From Shewanella psychropiezotolerans (GTDB lineage: Bacteria > Pseudomonadota > Gammaproteobacteria > Enterobacterales > Shewanellaceae), in assembly GCF_007197555.1 (NCBI RefSeq), contig NZ_CP041614.1, positions 1,542,001 through 1,606,000 on the forward strand: 64,000 nucleotides of DNA, given 5' to 3'. The number at the start of each line of letters is the position of its first letter. The stretch's first letter is position 1. Positions 10,597 through 18,632 of the stretch are shown in pieces. The position numbers and the translations under genes were made by a program. Under the pieces are notes generated by a model. It was not told where the DNA came from and searched no databases. It was given only the letters and a program-made list of their open reading frames with translations.

Positions 10597-10662
10597 ATAG
10601 AGCCAGAGTTGCTGGCTCTACTTAACACTCAATACTCGGAATCGAGTCCGGTATTGAGTGTT
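10597..10662 (+). terminator. Double hairpin after the tsx-like gene
   Basis: Two consecutive stems: AGAGCCAG/CTGGCTCT (about 10599-10619) and a 12-bp stem AACACTCAATAC/GTATTGAGTGTT (10624-10662). There is no long T-tract, so they may protect the 3' end or act as a weak or bidirectional terminator. Confidence 0.55.
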
Positions 10663-11041
10663 AATATTTACTTAAGTATGCAAGATTTAATGGCATATTT
10701 ACGTAAATGTTAAACACGTTTTACGCGCTAAAATGGATTTTTCGCGGAAAGGCAGGAACCTAGCACTCTAGTTGTAATGACTCAGTTCCCCTTCCCGGTC
10801 TTCAAGGATTCAAGTCGTGACCTAGTGTCAGGATTGTTGTTACCGATTATGATTAAAAAATCGCGAGCAACGCTGAATACCTGAATAAACAGATATCGAA
10901 TTTCGATATCTTAGGCATTGCCCGAAGGCCCGGCCATAACAATAATCAAAATGCCCCCTATTGGCACTGTCATAAGTAGATTTCTATTTCAATTTTACTA
11001 TTTGAACTTTTACACATTGAATATTGTTTCGGAGAACTATT
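10663..11041. other. 380-bp deoC upstream region with a 21-bp palindrome
   Basis: No ORF is supported here. Visible structure: GGAAC/GTTCC arms around 10755-10795, and a perfect palindrome at 10891-10911 with arms AGATATCGAA and TTCGATATCT around a central T. No classical DeoR or CytR site was recognised. The palindrome could be an operator for deoC or the foot of a leader hairpin. Confidence 0.5.
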
Positions 11042-11815
11042 ATGAGCGATTTAAAACAAGCTGCACAAAAAGCCATTGAATTAATGGACTTAACTACCCT
11101 TAATGACGACGATACCGATCAGAAAGTGATCGAGCTTTGTCATAAAGCCCAGACTGCAGCAGGTAACACCGCCGCTATCTGTATCTATCCACGTTTCATC
11201 CCTATTGCCCGTAAGACACTGAACGAAATGGGCGCTGAAAGCGTACGTATCGCGACAGTGACTAACTTCCCACACGGCAACGATGATATCGCTATCGCAG
11301 TATTAGAGACTCGTGCAGCCGTTGCTTACGGTGCAGATGAGGTCGATGTGGTTTTCCCATACCGCGCCCTGATGGCAGGTAACGAAACTGTTGGTTTCGA
11401 GCTAGTTAAAGCCTGTAAAGAAGCCTGTGGTGAAGATGTTCTGCTAAAAGTTATCATCGAGTCTGGTGTGCTTCAAGATCCAGCCCTTATCCGTAAAGCC
11501 TCTGAGCTTTGTATCGATGCCGGTGCCGATTTCATCAAGACATCAACCGGTAAAGTCGCGGTCAATGCCACGCTAGAAGCGGCTGAGATCATGATGACAG
11601 TGATCAGTGAGAAGAACACTAAAGTGGGTTTCAAGCCTGCAGGTGGTGTTCGTGATGCCGCAGCTGCCAAAGAATTTTTAGGCGTAGCCGCTCGTCTTCT
11701 TGGCGATGATTGGGCTACTCCACGTACCTTCCGTTTCGGTGCTTCTAGTCTACTAGTTAACCTGCTGCACACTTTAGAGCTTGGTGAAGCTGCTAAAGGT
11801 AAGCAGGGCTACTAA
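11042..11815 (+). CDS. deoC: Deoxyribose-phosphate aldolase
   Basis: Cleaves 2-deoxyribose-5-phosphate to acetaldehyde and glyceraldehyde-3-phosphate, the last step of deoxynucleoside catabolism. Seen: a TIM-barrel class I aldolase with the Schiff-base lysine in [10 protein letters not shown] and the second lysine in [12 protein letters not shown]. Start ATG 11042 follows CGGAG at good spacing; an upstream in-frame start at 11024 has no ribosome-binding site. Length 257 aa, family-typical. A strong terminator follows, so it is probably transcribed apart from deoAB. Confidence 0.97.
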   Translation: MSDLKQAAQKAIELMDLTTLNDDDTDQKVIELCHKAQTAAGNTAAICIYPRFIPIARKTLNEMGAESVRIATVTNFPHGNDDIAIAVLETRAAVAYGADEVDVVFPYRALMAGNETVGFELVKACKEACGEDVLLKVIIESGVLQDPALIRKASELCIDAGADFIKTSTGKVAVNATLEAAEIMMTVISEKNTKVGFKPAGGVRDAAAAKEFLGVAARLLGDDWATPRTFRFGASSLLVNLLHTLELGEAAKGKQGY

Positions 11816-11822
11816 GTCACAA

Positions 11823-11865
11823 TAGCCTTATTCTTTTAATGTGAAGAATAAGGCTAATCTTTTTA
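11823..11865 (+). terminator. Strong terminator between deoC and deoA
   Basis: Perfect 13-bp stem TAGCCTTATTCTT/AAGAATAAGGCTA with an 8-nt loop, then ATCTTTTT; begins 7 nt after the deoC stop codon. Confidence 0.88.
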
Positions 11866-12002
11866 GTTAAGTGTGATCTAAATCTAATTGAAGGCACTGA
11901 AACTCGGCTAATATCAAATGTAGCAAAGTTACAGTTTTAGTGTTTTATAAAAGAGTTTGTGGCTTAAAACTGAATTTTAGTTACAGACTTGGAGGCAGTA
12001 CC

Positions 12003-13334
12003 ATGTTTCTAGCACAAGAGATAATTCGTAAAAAACGCAACGCAGAAGCCTTGTCTAAAGAAGAGATCCTATTCTTCGTTAAAGGCATCACCGACAATAC
12101 TGTTTCAGAAGGTCAAATTGCGGCCTTTGGTATGGCAGTCTACTTCAACGACATGAACATGGATGAGCGCATTGCGCTGACCACATGCATGCGTGACTCA
12201 GGCACAGTACTCAACTGGCAGAGTCTGGACCTTAACGGTCCTATCATAGATAAGCACAGCACTGGCGGCGTCGGTGACGTGATCAGCTTGATGCTTGGCC
12301 CAATGGCTGCCGCTTGTGGTGGTTATGTGCCTATGATATCGGGTCGTGGCCTAGGTCATACCGGTGGCACCTTAGATAAGTTTGATGCTATTCCAGGTTA
12401 TCAAACCGAGCCAGATAGTGCCCTGTTCAGAAAAGTGGTTAAAGAGGCGGGCGTGGCCATCATAGGTCAAACCGGCGATCTGGTTCCAGCCGATAAACGT
12501 TTCTATTCTATCCGTGACAATACCGCCACCGTCGAATCAATTTCCCTTATTACTGCTTCAATTCTTTCTAAGAAATTGGCAGCGGGTCTCGATGCTCTGG
12601 CAATGGACGTCAAAGTCGGCAGTGGCGCATTTATGCCAACCTATGAAGCCTCTGAAGAGCTGGCTCGTAGCATTACTGCCGTAGCGAACGGTGCCGGGAC
12701 TAAGACAACAGCACTACTTACCGATATGAACCAGGTCTTAGCTTCTTGTGCCGGTAATGCCGTCGAAGTGAAAGAGGCGGTGGATTTTCTTACCGGGAAA
12801 TACCGCAATCCACGTTTATACGAAGTCACCATGGGTCTATGTGCCGAAATGCTGCAACTCGGCGGCCTAGCCGCAAATGAAGCTGAAGCGCGAGTTAAAC
12901 TGAATAAAGTACTCGACAATGGTAAGGCTGCTGAAATTTTTGGCCGCATGATATCAGGACTCGGTGGTCCGACAGATTTTATCGAAAATCCAGGTCTGTA
13001 TCTGCCTGAGTCTAAAATTGTGCGCCCGGTTTATGCCGAGCAAACAGGTTTCGCCTCAGCCATGGATACCCGAGAGCTAGGTATGGCTGTGGTCACCTTA
13101 GGTGGTGGACGCCGTAAACCTGGTGACGCACTGGATTACAGTGTCGGCTTGACTCAGGTTTGCGCCTTAGGTGATGAGATCACCAAGGACAAGCCGATTG
13201 CCATGATCCACGCTCAGTCAGAGAGCGCTTTCGAAGAAGCGTCTACTGCTGTAAGAAATGCTATTCAGGTTGCAGAGACTCGCCCCGAGAAGACGCCTGA
13301 AATTTATCGTTATATACGCGCCGAAGATCTGTAA
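12003..13334 (+). CDS. deoA: Thymidine phosphorylase
   Basis: Phosphorolysis of thymidine and deoxyuridine to base plus deoxyribose-1-phosphate. Seen: the glycosyltransferase-family signature [14 protein letters not shown], the phosphate-site region [16 protein letters not shown], and the [23 protein letters not shown] region. ATG 12003 follows GGAGG; upstream in-frame sequence back to 11940 is not homologous. Length 443 aa, near the E. coli 440. Its stop codon is 22 bp before deoB, so the two are probably cotranscribed. Confidence 0.97.
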   Translation: MFLAQEIIRKKRNAEALSKEEILFFVKGITDNTVSEGQIAAFGMAVYFNDMNMDERIALTTCMRDSGTVLNWQSLDLNGPIIDKHSTGGVGDVISLMLGPMAAACGGYVPMISGRGLGHTGGTLDKFDAIPGYQTEPDSALFRKVVKEAGVAIIGQTGDLVPADKRFYSIRDNTATVESISLITASILSKKLAAGLDALAMDVKVGSGAFMPTYEASEELARSITAVANGAGTKTTALLTDMNQVLASCAGNAVEVKEAVDFLTGKYRNPRLYEVTMGLCAEMLQLGGLAANEAEARVKLNKVLDNGKAAEIFGRMISGLGGPTDFIENPGLYLPESKIVRPVYAEQTGFASAMDTRELGMAVVTLGGGRRKPGDALDYSVGLTQVCALGDEITKDKPIAMIHAQSESAFEEASTAVRNAIQVAETRPEKTPEIYRYIRAEDL

Positions 13335-13356
13335 ATAGGCTGCGTAAGAGGTTTTT

Positions 13357-14574
13357 ATGAAAAGAACAATCATCATGATGATGGACTCATTCGGTGTAGG
13401 AGCTGCAAGTGATGCAGCATCTTTCGGCGATATAGGATCCGATACTTTCGGTAGCATAGCTAAAGCTTGTGCCGAAGGTAAAGCCGATATCGGCCGTCAA
13501 GGACCACTTAAATTACCTAATCTTTGTCGTCTTGGTCTAGCCATGGCGGGTAAAGAGAGTACTGGTGAATTTGCCGCGGGTTTTAGTGACAATGTCGAAG
13601 TGATCGGCGCCTATGGGCATGCCGATGAGCTGAGCACAGGTAAAGACACGCCTAGTGGTCATTGGGAAATGGCGGGTGTGCCAGTCTTATACGAGTGGGG
13701 ATACTTCTCCGATCTGACTAATTCTTTTCCGAAAGAGCTGACCGATAAGATTCTAGCCCGTGCTGGACTCGACAGCTACATGGGTAATTGTCATGCGTCT
13801 GGTACGGCGATATTAGAAGAGCTGGGCGAAGAGCATATGCGCAACGGCCAGCCTATCTTCTATACTTCGGCTGATTCAGTTTTTCAGATCGCCTGTCATG
13901 AAGAGTCATTCGGCCTAGAGAATCTTTACACTCTATGCCAAATTGCGCGAGAAGAGCTTGAGCCATATAATATTGGCCGTGTGATTGCGCGCGCCTTCGT
14001 CGGTACTTGTGCCAGCGATTTTGAGCGGACCGGTAATCGTCGTGATTATGCGGTAGAGCCACCTGCGAAGACGGTACTGGACAAACTTGCTGCCGATGGC
14101 GGGGAAGTGGTCAGTGTCGGCAAAATTGCCGATATCTACGCACACTGCGGCATTACCAAGAAGGTGAAGGCGACTGGCCTCGAAGCCTTGTTTGATGCAA
14201 CGCTTGAGCAAGTTAAACAAGCGGGTGACAGAAGCATAGTTTTCACTAACTTTGTTGATTTCGACTCTCATTACGGTCATCGCCGCGATATCGCCGGTTA
14301 TGCCAAGGCGCTGGAATATTTCGATTCCCGTATGCCTGAGATGCTTGAACTGCTCAACGAAGATGACCTGCTGATATTAACAGCCGATCACGGCTGTGAT
14401 CCAAGCTGGAAAGGCACAGATCATACTCGTGAACGTGTGCCTGTATTGGCATTGGGCGCCGGACTCGAAGCCGGTTCTCTGGGACGTCGTAAGAGTTTCG
14501 CTGATATAGGTCAATCTATCGCAACTTATTTCAAGTTAGAGCCGATGGAATATGGCGAGTCTTTCGTTAAGTAA
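13357..14574 (+). CDS. deoB: Phosphopentomutase
   Basis: Interconverts (deoxy)ribose-1- and 5-phosphate, linking DeoA/DeoD to DeoC. Seen: alkaline-phosphatase-superfamily metal motifs MMDSFGVGA at the N-terminus, the [11 protein letters not shown] phosphoacceptor region (Thr), and [20 protein letters not shown] near the C-terminus. Length 405 aa (E. coli 407). RBS AAGAGG lies before ATG 13357; it follows deoA directly. Confidence 0.97.
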   Translation: MKRTIIMMMDSFGVGAASDAASFGDIGSDTFGSIAKACAEGKADIGRQGPLKLPNLCRLGLAMAGKESTGEFAAGFSDNVEVIGAYGHADELSTGKDTPSGHWEMAGVPVLYEWGYFSDLTNSFPKELTDKILARAGLDSYMGNCHASGTAILEELGEEHMRNGQPIFYTSADSVFQIACHEESFGLENLYTLCQIAREELEPYNIGRVIARAFVGTCASDFERTGNRRDYAVEPPAKTVLDKLAADGGEVVSVGKIADIYAHCGITKKVKATGLEALFDATLEQVKQAGDRSIVFTNFVDFDSHYGHRRDIAGYAKALEYFDSRMPEMLELLNEDDLLILTADHGCDPSWKGTDHTRERVPVLALGAGLEAGSLGRRKSFADIGQSIATYFKLEPMEYGESFVK

Positions 14575-14577
14575 TAC

Positions 14578-14680
14578 ATTTTAGTACTAAGTTGATATCG
14601 ATTAGCTTAGTACTGCTTTTAAGTTTGGCGGTTTAGATGATGGCCGCCATAAATAAGACTTAATACTAATTTTAGTACTA
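14578..14680. repeat. Hairpins and direct repeat between deoB and deoD
   Basis: The 12-nt sequence ATTTTAGTACTA occurs at 14578-14589 and again at 14669-14680. The first copy also forms a 9-bp stem AGTACTAAG/CTTAGTACT (14583-14614), and a GGCGG/CCGCC stem lies at about 14627-14648. This could be termination of deoAB and/or repeated operator sites in front of deoD. Confidence 0.5.
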
Positions 14681-14713
14681 GTTTAAGTTACAAATATATA
14701 AGGGGTTATATAG

Positions 14714-15424
14714 ATGGCTACACCACATATTAATGCTGTTGACGGCGCATTCGCGGATACTGTTCTTTTTCCAGGCGATCCACTTCGCGCTAAATACATA
14801 GCTGAGACGTTCCTGGAGAACGTTGAGCAAGTGACTGACGTGCGTAACATGTTTGGTTTTACCGGTACTTATAAAGGCGTTCGTATCTCAGTTATGGGTT
14901 CAGGCATGGGCATTCCTTCTTGCTCTATCTATGCTACTGAACTTATCAGAGATTACGGCGTTAAGAACCTGATCCGTGTTGGAACTTGTGGCGCTGTTAG
15001 CACAGACGTTAAAGTACGTGACGTATTGATCGGTATGGGTGCAAGTACTGATTCACAAGCTAACCGTCTACGTTTCAAGGGCCAAGATTTCGCTGCTATC
15101 GCCGATTACGGTCTGCTTAGCGCTGTTGTTAAGGCTGCCGATGCTAAAGGTATTAAGTACCGCGTCGGTAACTTGTTCTCAGCAGATCTTTTCTACACAC
15201 CGGATCCAGAGATGTTCGACGTGATGGAAAAGATGGACATTCTAGGTGTCGAGATGGAAGCTGCCGGTCTTTACGGTGTAGCGAAAGAGTTCGGTGCTAA
15301 GGCTTTATGTGTCGTTACTGTATCTGATCATATCCGTACTGGTGAGAAGACGTCTGCCGATGAGCGTCAGTCTACCTTCAACGAAATGATCGAAATGACA
15401 CTAGAAGCGGCTATTACTCTGTAA
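14714..15424 (+). CDS. deoD: Purine nucleoside phosphorylase DeoD-type
   Basis: Reversible phosphorolysis of purine (deoxy)nucleosides. Seen: MATPHINAV with the N-terminal His of the hexameric class, [15 protein letters not shown] (phosphate site), [21 protein letters not shown], the nucleoside-site VEMEAAG and the catalytic Asp in [10 protein letters not shown]. Length 236 aa. AAGGGG precedes ATG 14714. A second, truncated DeoD-type gene is found at 30132-30431 in this window. Confidence 0.97.
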   Translation: MATPHINAVDGAFADTVLFPGDPLRAKYIAETFLENVEQVTDVRNMFGFTGTYKGVRISVMGSGMGIPSCSIYATELIRDYGVKNLIRVGTCGAVSTDVKVRDVLIGMGASTDSQANRLRFKGQDFAAIADYGLLSAVVKAADAKGIKYRVGNLFSADLFYTPDPEMFDVMEKMDILGVEMEAAGLYGVAKEFGAKALCVVTVSDHIRTGEKTSADERQSTFNEMIEMTLEAAITL

Positions 15425-15500
15425 TTTCACTTTTAGTTGTTTATAATCCCCTCCATCGCTATCCGTGCGATCGGGGATAAGTACATTCATGTACAAAATA

Positions 15501-15524
15501 GGGGCTCATTAGAGCCCTTTTTTG
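15501..15524 (+). terminator. Terminator of deoD
   Basis: Stem GGGGCTC/GAGCCC(T) with ATTA loop, followed by T6. The 175 bp after it, before the smp 3' end, contain only a small CTTTTCC/GGAAAAG hairpin near 15602-15620. Confidence 0.85.
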
Positions 15525-15685
15525 TGTCTGACATTAAAGTCAAACGTTTAGACGAAGGCCTTCGACCTATCGTTGCAGGGACGGCTACGCCTGTACGACG
15601 TGCTTTTCCCTAGTGGAAAAGACAATAAGCTGTGTTCCAAAACTATGCTTAATTGTCTATTTACTTAGAACTTAGAACTCAAATC

Positions 15686-15708
15686 GAGTTCCTAGATTCT
15701 AGGAACTC
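15686..15708. repeat. CTAG palindrome A (3' end of smp)
   Basis: 23-bp perfect hairpin: arms GAGTTCCTAG and CTAGGAACTC around ATT. It contains the stop codon (15699-15701) and last codons of the smp-like gene. It differs at one base from palindrome B at 18592-18614. Confidence 0.85.
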
Positions 15709-16364
15709 GTCCCTTCTTCCTTTTTCACTTTATTCTTCTTCAACAGCTTTGGCTTCTTTCTTAATTTTGCGCGAGTCTTACGTCTGTCGAAATCGGCACG
15801 TTTAAATGACAGTGAACGGGACAATAGCATGCCTATCAGACCCGCTATGACGAGCATCATCTGCTGCTGTTCCATATGGATCTGATGGGCTTCTTTTATC
15901 TCATTGAAGAAGAGTCTGGGTTCCAGTCTCACCTCGATAAAACCCAAGTTATTACCATCTTGGGTTACCGCTTCGACATAAGGTGGGTAGCGTTCCAATA
16001 GCTGGCTCAACTCCTGTGAGTCTGGCTCCAACTCCTCATCGGTAACGCTCTGGGCAAATGCTAGCCTCTGTCCGTCCTCACTGAAAATGCTGGCTGACAT
16101 CACCTTAGGGTCTAAAACCAGTGTGCTGGCTAACCATTGTAGCTGTTCATCATTTTGCAGTTGCAGCGCCGGAGCTGCGCCATAAGCCGTTTGTTGAACC
16201 AGTAATCTGGCCATCTTTTGTGTTTGGGACTTTAGAAGCTGCTGCCCTTGTAGTAGGCTAGTTTCCCACAACTGGATAAGACCCACGGCTAAGGTGATGG
16301 CTATTGCCATCTGCACTAGCCTGCTAATTCTATGGCTCTTTTTCAGACCTTTAAGAAAAAACAC
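15699..16364 (-). CDS. Smp/YtjB (AhpA)-family membrane protein
   Basis: Membrane protein of the SMP family, which is usually divergent from serB, as here. Seen: an N-terminal membrane segment (VQMAIAITLAVGLIQLW), a periplasmic domain of about 130 residues, a second membrane segment (MMLVIAGLIGMLL) and a very basic cytoplasmic tail (RRKTRAKLRKKPKLLKKNKVKK). Biochemical function is not known to me. The last residues TSS and the stop codon are encoded inside a palindromic repeat, so the native tail may have been replaced. Start ATG 16364. Confidence 0.8.
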   Translation of the reverse strand: MFFLKGLKKSHRISRLVQMAIAITLAVGLIQLWETSLLQGQQLLKSQTQKMARLLVQQTAYGAAPALQLQNDEQLQWLASTLVLDPKVMSASIFSEDGQRLAFAQSVTDEELEPDSQELSQLLERYPPYVEAVTQDGNNLGFIEVRLEPRLFFNEIKEAHQIHMEQQQMMLVIAGLIGMLLSRSLSFKRADFDRRKTRAKLRKKPKLLKKNKVKKEEGTSS

Positions 16365-16442
16365 TATATACCTGTATTTTTGAAGGGTTTAGCTAATCAT
16401 AATTGATTATTGCCTTGCCCGGTAGTTGGAGAAGCATTACTA

Positions 16443-17423
16443 ATGAAAAGTCTGAGCCATACCTTGCTGTTTTCTTGGTTATCGAGTGGAGAAAATAACC
16501 GTTTTCAATATCAGAGTCAGACTTTGGCCAAGCATACGGAGACTCATGCTCCGCTCTGCGAGATGAGAATTCGTTGTGTCTTTGATAATAAATCAGATGA
16601 AGCTGCACTCGTCGCGGCCATAGGTCAGTTGCAGCAAGATTTGAGTTTAGCGATTATTGAGCGTAAAACTGGACTCAATTGCATCGAAATTTGTGCCGCT
16701 GAGCCACTAAATCAGGCACAGATGCAACTGATATCCTCCATCCAAGGGGTTGAGACCTTTCCTATTTCAGATAAGCAGGCGAAGTTAAATCAGCCTGGCC
16801 TTTTAGTGATGGACATGGACTCCACGGCGATAGAGATCGAGTGTATCGATGAGCTCGCCGTGATGGCCGGAGTCGGTGCAGCGGTTGCCGAAGTGACTGA
16901 GCGTGCCATGCAAGGCGAATTGGATTTCGAAGAGAGCCTGCGTGCGCGTGTGGCTCAGCTCGAAGGTGCCGATGAGAAGATCATTCAAGACTTGTGCGAT
17001 CGGCTGCCCTTGATGCCCGGACTCGTCGAGTCAGTCGAAGAGTTACAGTCTTATGGCTGGAAACTCGTGGTGGCCTCCGGCGGCTTCACCCCTTTCGTTG
17101 GTCATCTGAAACAGCTTCTGGGTTTAGATGCCGCATATGCAAACGAGTTGGTTATCAAACAAGGTAAACTTGCCGGAACCGTTACCGGCCAGGTTGTCGA
17201 TGCGCAATTTAAGGCCGACACTGTGCTCAGCTGCGCCGAGCGGTGGCAAATTCCTGTGGGTCAAAGACTCGCCATCGGCGATGGTGCCAATGATATCCCC
17301 ATGATCGAGACCGCGGATTACGGTATCGCTTACCATGGGAAACCTAAACTCGAGCAGGCGGCCGATGTCGCCATCAGCAAGCTCAACCTTAAGGCTCTAC
17401 CCTACTTGTTGCTACTGAGTTAG
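16443..17423 (+). CDS. serB: Phosphoserine phosphatase
   Basis: Final step of serine synthesis: dephosphorylates L-phosphoserine. Seen: HAD-superfamily motif I DMDSTAIEIE (nucleophile Asp), motif II VVASGGFTPF, motif III/IV lysine and GDGANDIPMI, with an N-terminal ACT-like regulatory region. ATG 16443 follows GGAGAAG at good spacing; an in-frame TTG at 16410 is less likely. Length 326 aa (E. coli 322). Divergent from the smp-like gene. Confidence 0.96.
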   Translation: MKSLSHTLLFSWLSSGENNRFQYQSQTLAKHTETHAPLCEMRIRCVFDNKSDEAALVAAIGQLQQDLSLAIIERKTGLNCIEICAAEPLNQAQMQLISSIQGVETFPISDKQAKLNQPGLLVMDMDSTAIEIECIDELAVMAGVGAAVAEVTERAMQGELDFEESLRARVAQLEGADEKIIQDLCDRLPLMPGLVESVEELQSYGWKLVVASGGFTPFVGHLKQLLGLDAAYANELVIKQGKLAGTVTGQVVDAQFKADTVLSCAERWQIPVGQRLAIGDGANDIPMIETADYGIAYHGKPKLEQAADVAISKLNLKALPYLLLLS

Positions 17424-17460
17424 TGGGTAACATTAGTCTAGTGGTGTGAGATGTTATTTG

Positions 17461-17487
17461 GTCGGAAGGGAGGTTTATCTCTTCCGA
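17461..17487 (+). terminator. Hairpin after serB
   Basis: Stem TCGGAAGGGA/TCTCTTCCGA (one G-T pair) about 40 nt after the serB stop codon, with no clear T-tract. A 12-bp palindrome TGACTCGAGTCA lies further on near 17574. Confidence 0.4.
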
Positions 17488-17671
17488 TCGAGTGTATTTG
17501 TATCGTATTTCATTTTTCGTTTAAAACTGTCCTCTATAACCTCTGATCACTTAGGTTTTCCTTCGTCGCTTGTTTGACTCGAGTCAGATTGAGTAATTGC
17601 GCTTGTTTTTTGTTTGTTGACTCAGTAATTTATTAGCTAGTTTAATCTCTATATAAAATAAGATATACGCC

Positions 17672-18601
17672 GTGGCTATTGAACAACACTCGATATTTAT
17701 TCCCTATCTGGATGGGAAACTGCACCTTCGACAAATTAAGCCTGTGAATGCAGACATGAGCAAACCGCCAATATTCATGCTCCATGGTGCCATGTCTAAC
17801 GGTCGGGTATTTTACAGTGACTCAGGTAAGGGCTTGGCCTGTTTTCTGGCAGAGTCGGGTTTTGTGGTATATGTGCTCGACACATATGGTCGTGGATTGA
17901 GTACGCCTAAATTACGGCGGGGATCTAAACTCGGTCAAGGTCAGGTCATTCGAGATCAGTTACCCTTAATACATCACTATATCGTTTCCCTGCATCCGAA
18001 TAATCCACCCATTCACTGGTGCGGCCATTCGTGGGGCGGTGTGCTGATGGCCAGTGCCATATCCAGATTCCCGTTGTTCCAAGAGAGCATAGCTTCTCTG
18101 GTTACCTTTGGTACTAAGCGTAGCATCAAGATTAAATCCCTGAAAAAATGGATGATGGTCGATATCGGCTGGAACAAGGTGGCGCCGCTAATAGCTTGGT
18201 CTCATGGTTATCTGGCCGCCGACCGTTGGCGTATGGGGATGGATAATGAGAGTCGCTCCTCTCTGGCTCAGAGTATTGATTGGGTGCGCGGTGATTGGAT
18301 CGATCACGATGATGGTTTCGATTATGGCAAAGCCGCCATCAACACGGCTAAGCAAGGCAAGTGGCCCAAAGCCTGGTTTATTGCCGGACTTGGAGACGAG
18401 GTGTTGGGACACCCAGAAGATGTGCTAAGAATGATTCAGGAATGTCAGTTCTCGGACGTTCGCTACACCTTGTTGTCAAAGGCTGAAGGTTATCGCCATG
18501 ATTACGGTCATGCCGATATGTTGACTCACAGAGATGCAGCGGGTGATCACTTCGAGCAGGTAAAGATGTGGTATGAACAGTCTGAAGGGGCGAGTTCCTA
18601 G
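17672..18601 (+). CDS. Alpha/beta hydrolase
   Basis: Predicted serine hydrolase of unknown substrate. Seen: oxyanion-hole motif MLHGAMSNG, nucleophile elbow WCGHSWGG (Ser at about residue 122), a late Asp (FIAGLGDEVLGHPED) and His (HADML) completing the triad. No signal peptide, so it is probably cytosolic. The start is GTG 17672 without a clear ribosome-binding site; ATG 17756 is an alternative that would cut off the first strands. The last residues SS and the stop codon lie within CTAG palindrome B, like the smp-like gene on the other side of serB. Confidence 0.82.
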   Translation: MAIEQHSIFIPYLDGKLHLRQIKPVNADMSKPPIFMLHGAMSNGRVFYSDSGKGLACFLAESGFVVYVLDTYGRGLSTPKLRRGSKLGQGQVIRDQLPLIHHYIVSLHPNNPPIHWCGHSWGGVLMASAISRFPLFQESIASLVTFGTKRSIKIKSLKKWMMVDIGWNKVAPLIAWSHGYLAADRWRMGMDNESRSSLAQSIDWVRGDWIDHDDGFDYGKAAINTAKQGKWPKAWFIAGLGDEVLGHPEDVLRMIQECQFSDVRYTLLSKAEGYRHDYGHADMLTHRDAAGDHFEQVKMWYEQSEGASS

Positions 18602-18614
18602 ATCCTAGGAACTC
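18592..18614. repeat. CTAG palindrome B (3' end of hydrolase)
   Basis: Arms GAGTTCCTAG and CTAGGAACTC around ATC; 22 of 23 bases identical to palindrome A. Carries the stop codon of the alpha/beta hydrolase gene (18599-18601) and lies between two convergent genes, so it can serve as a terminator for both. Confidence 0.85.
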
Positions 18615-18632
18615 ATATTCTAGATAATTAAT

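Noticed and set aside
15540..15620. Possible dispersed repeat (GCAGGGACGGCTACGCC)
   Set aside because: A loose resemblance to sequence near 23010 only; no clear second copy in the window.
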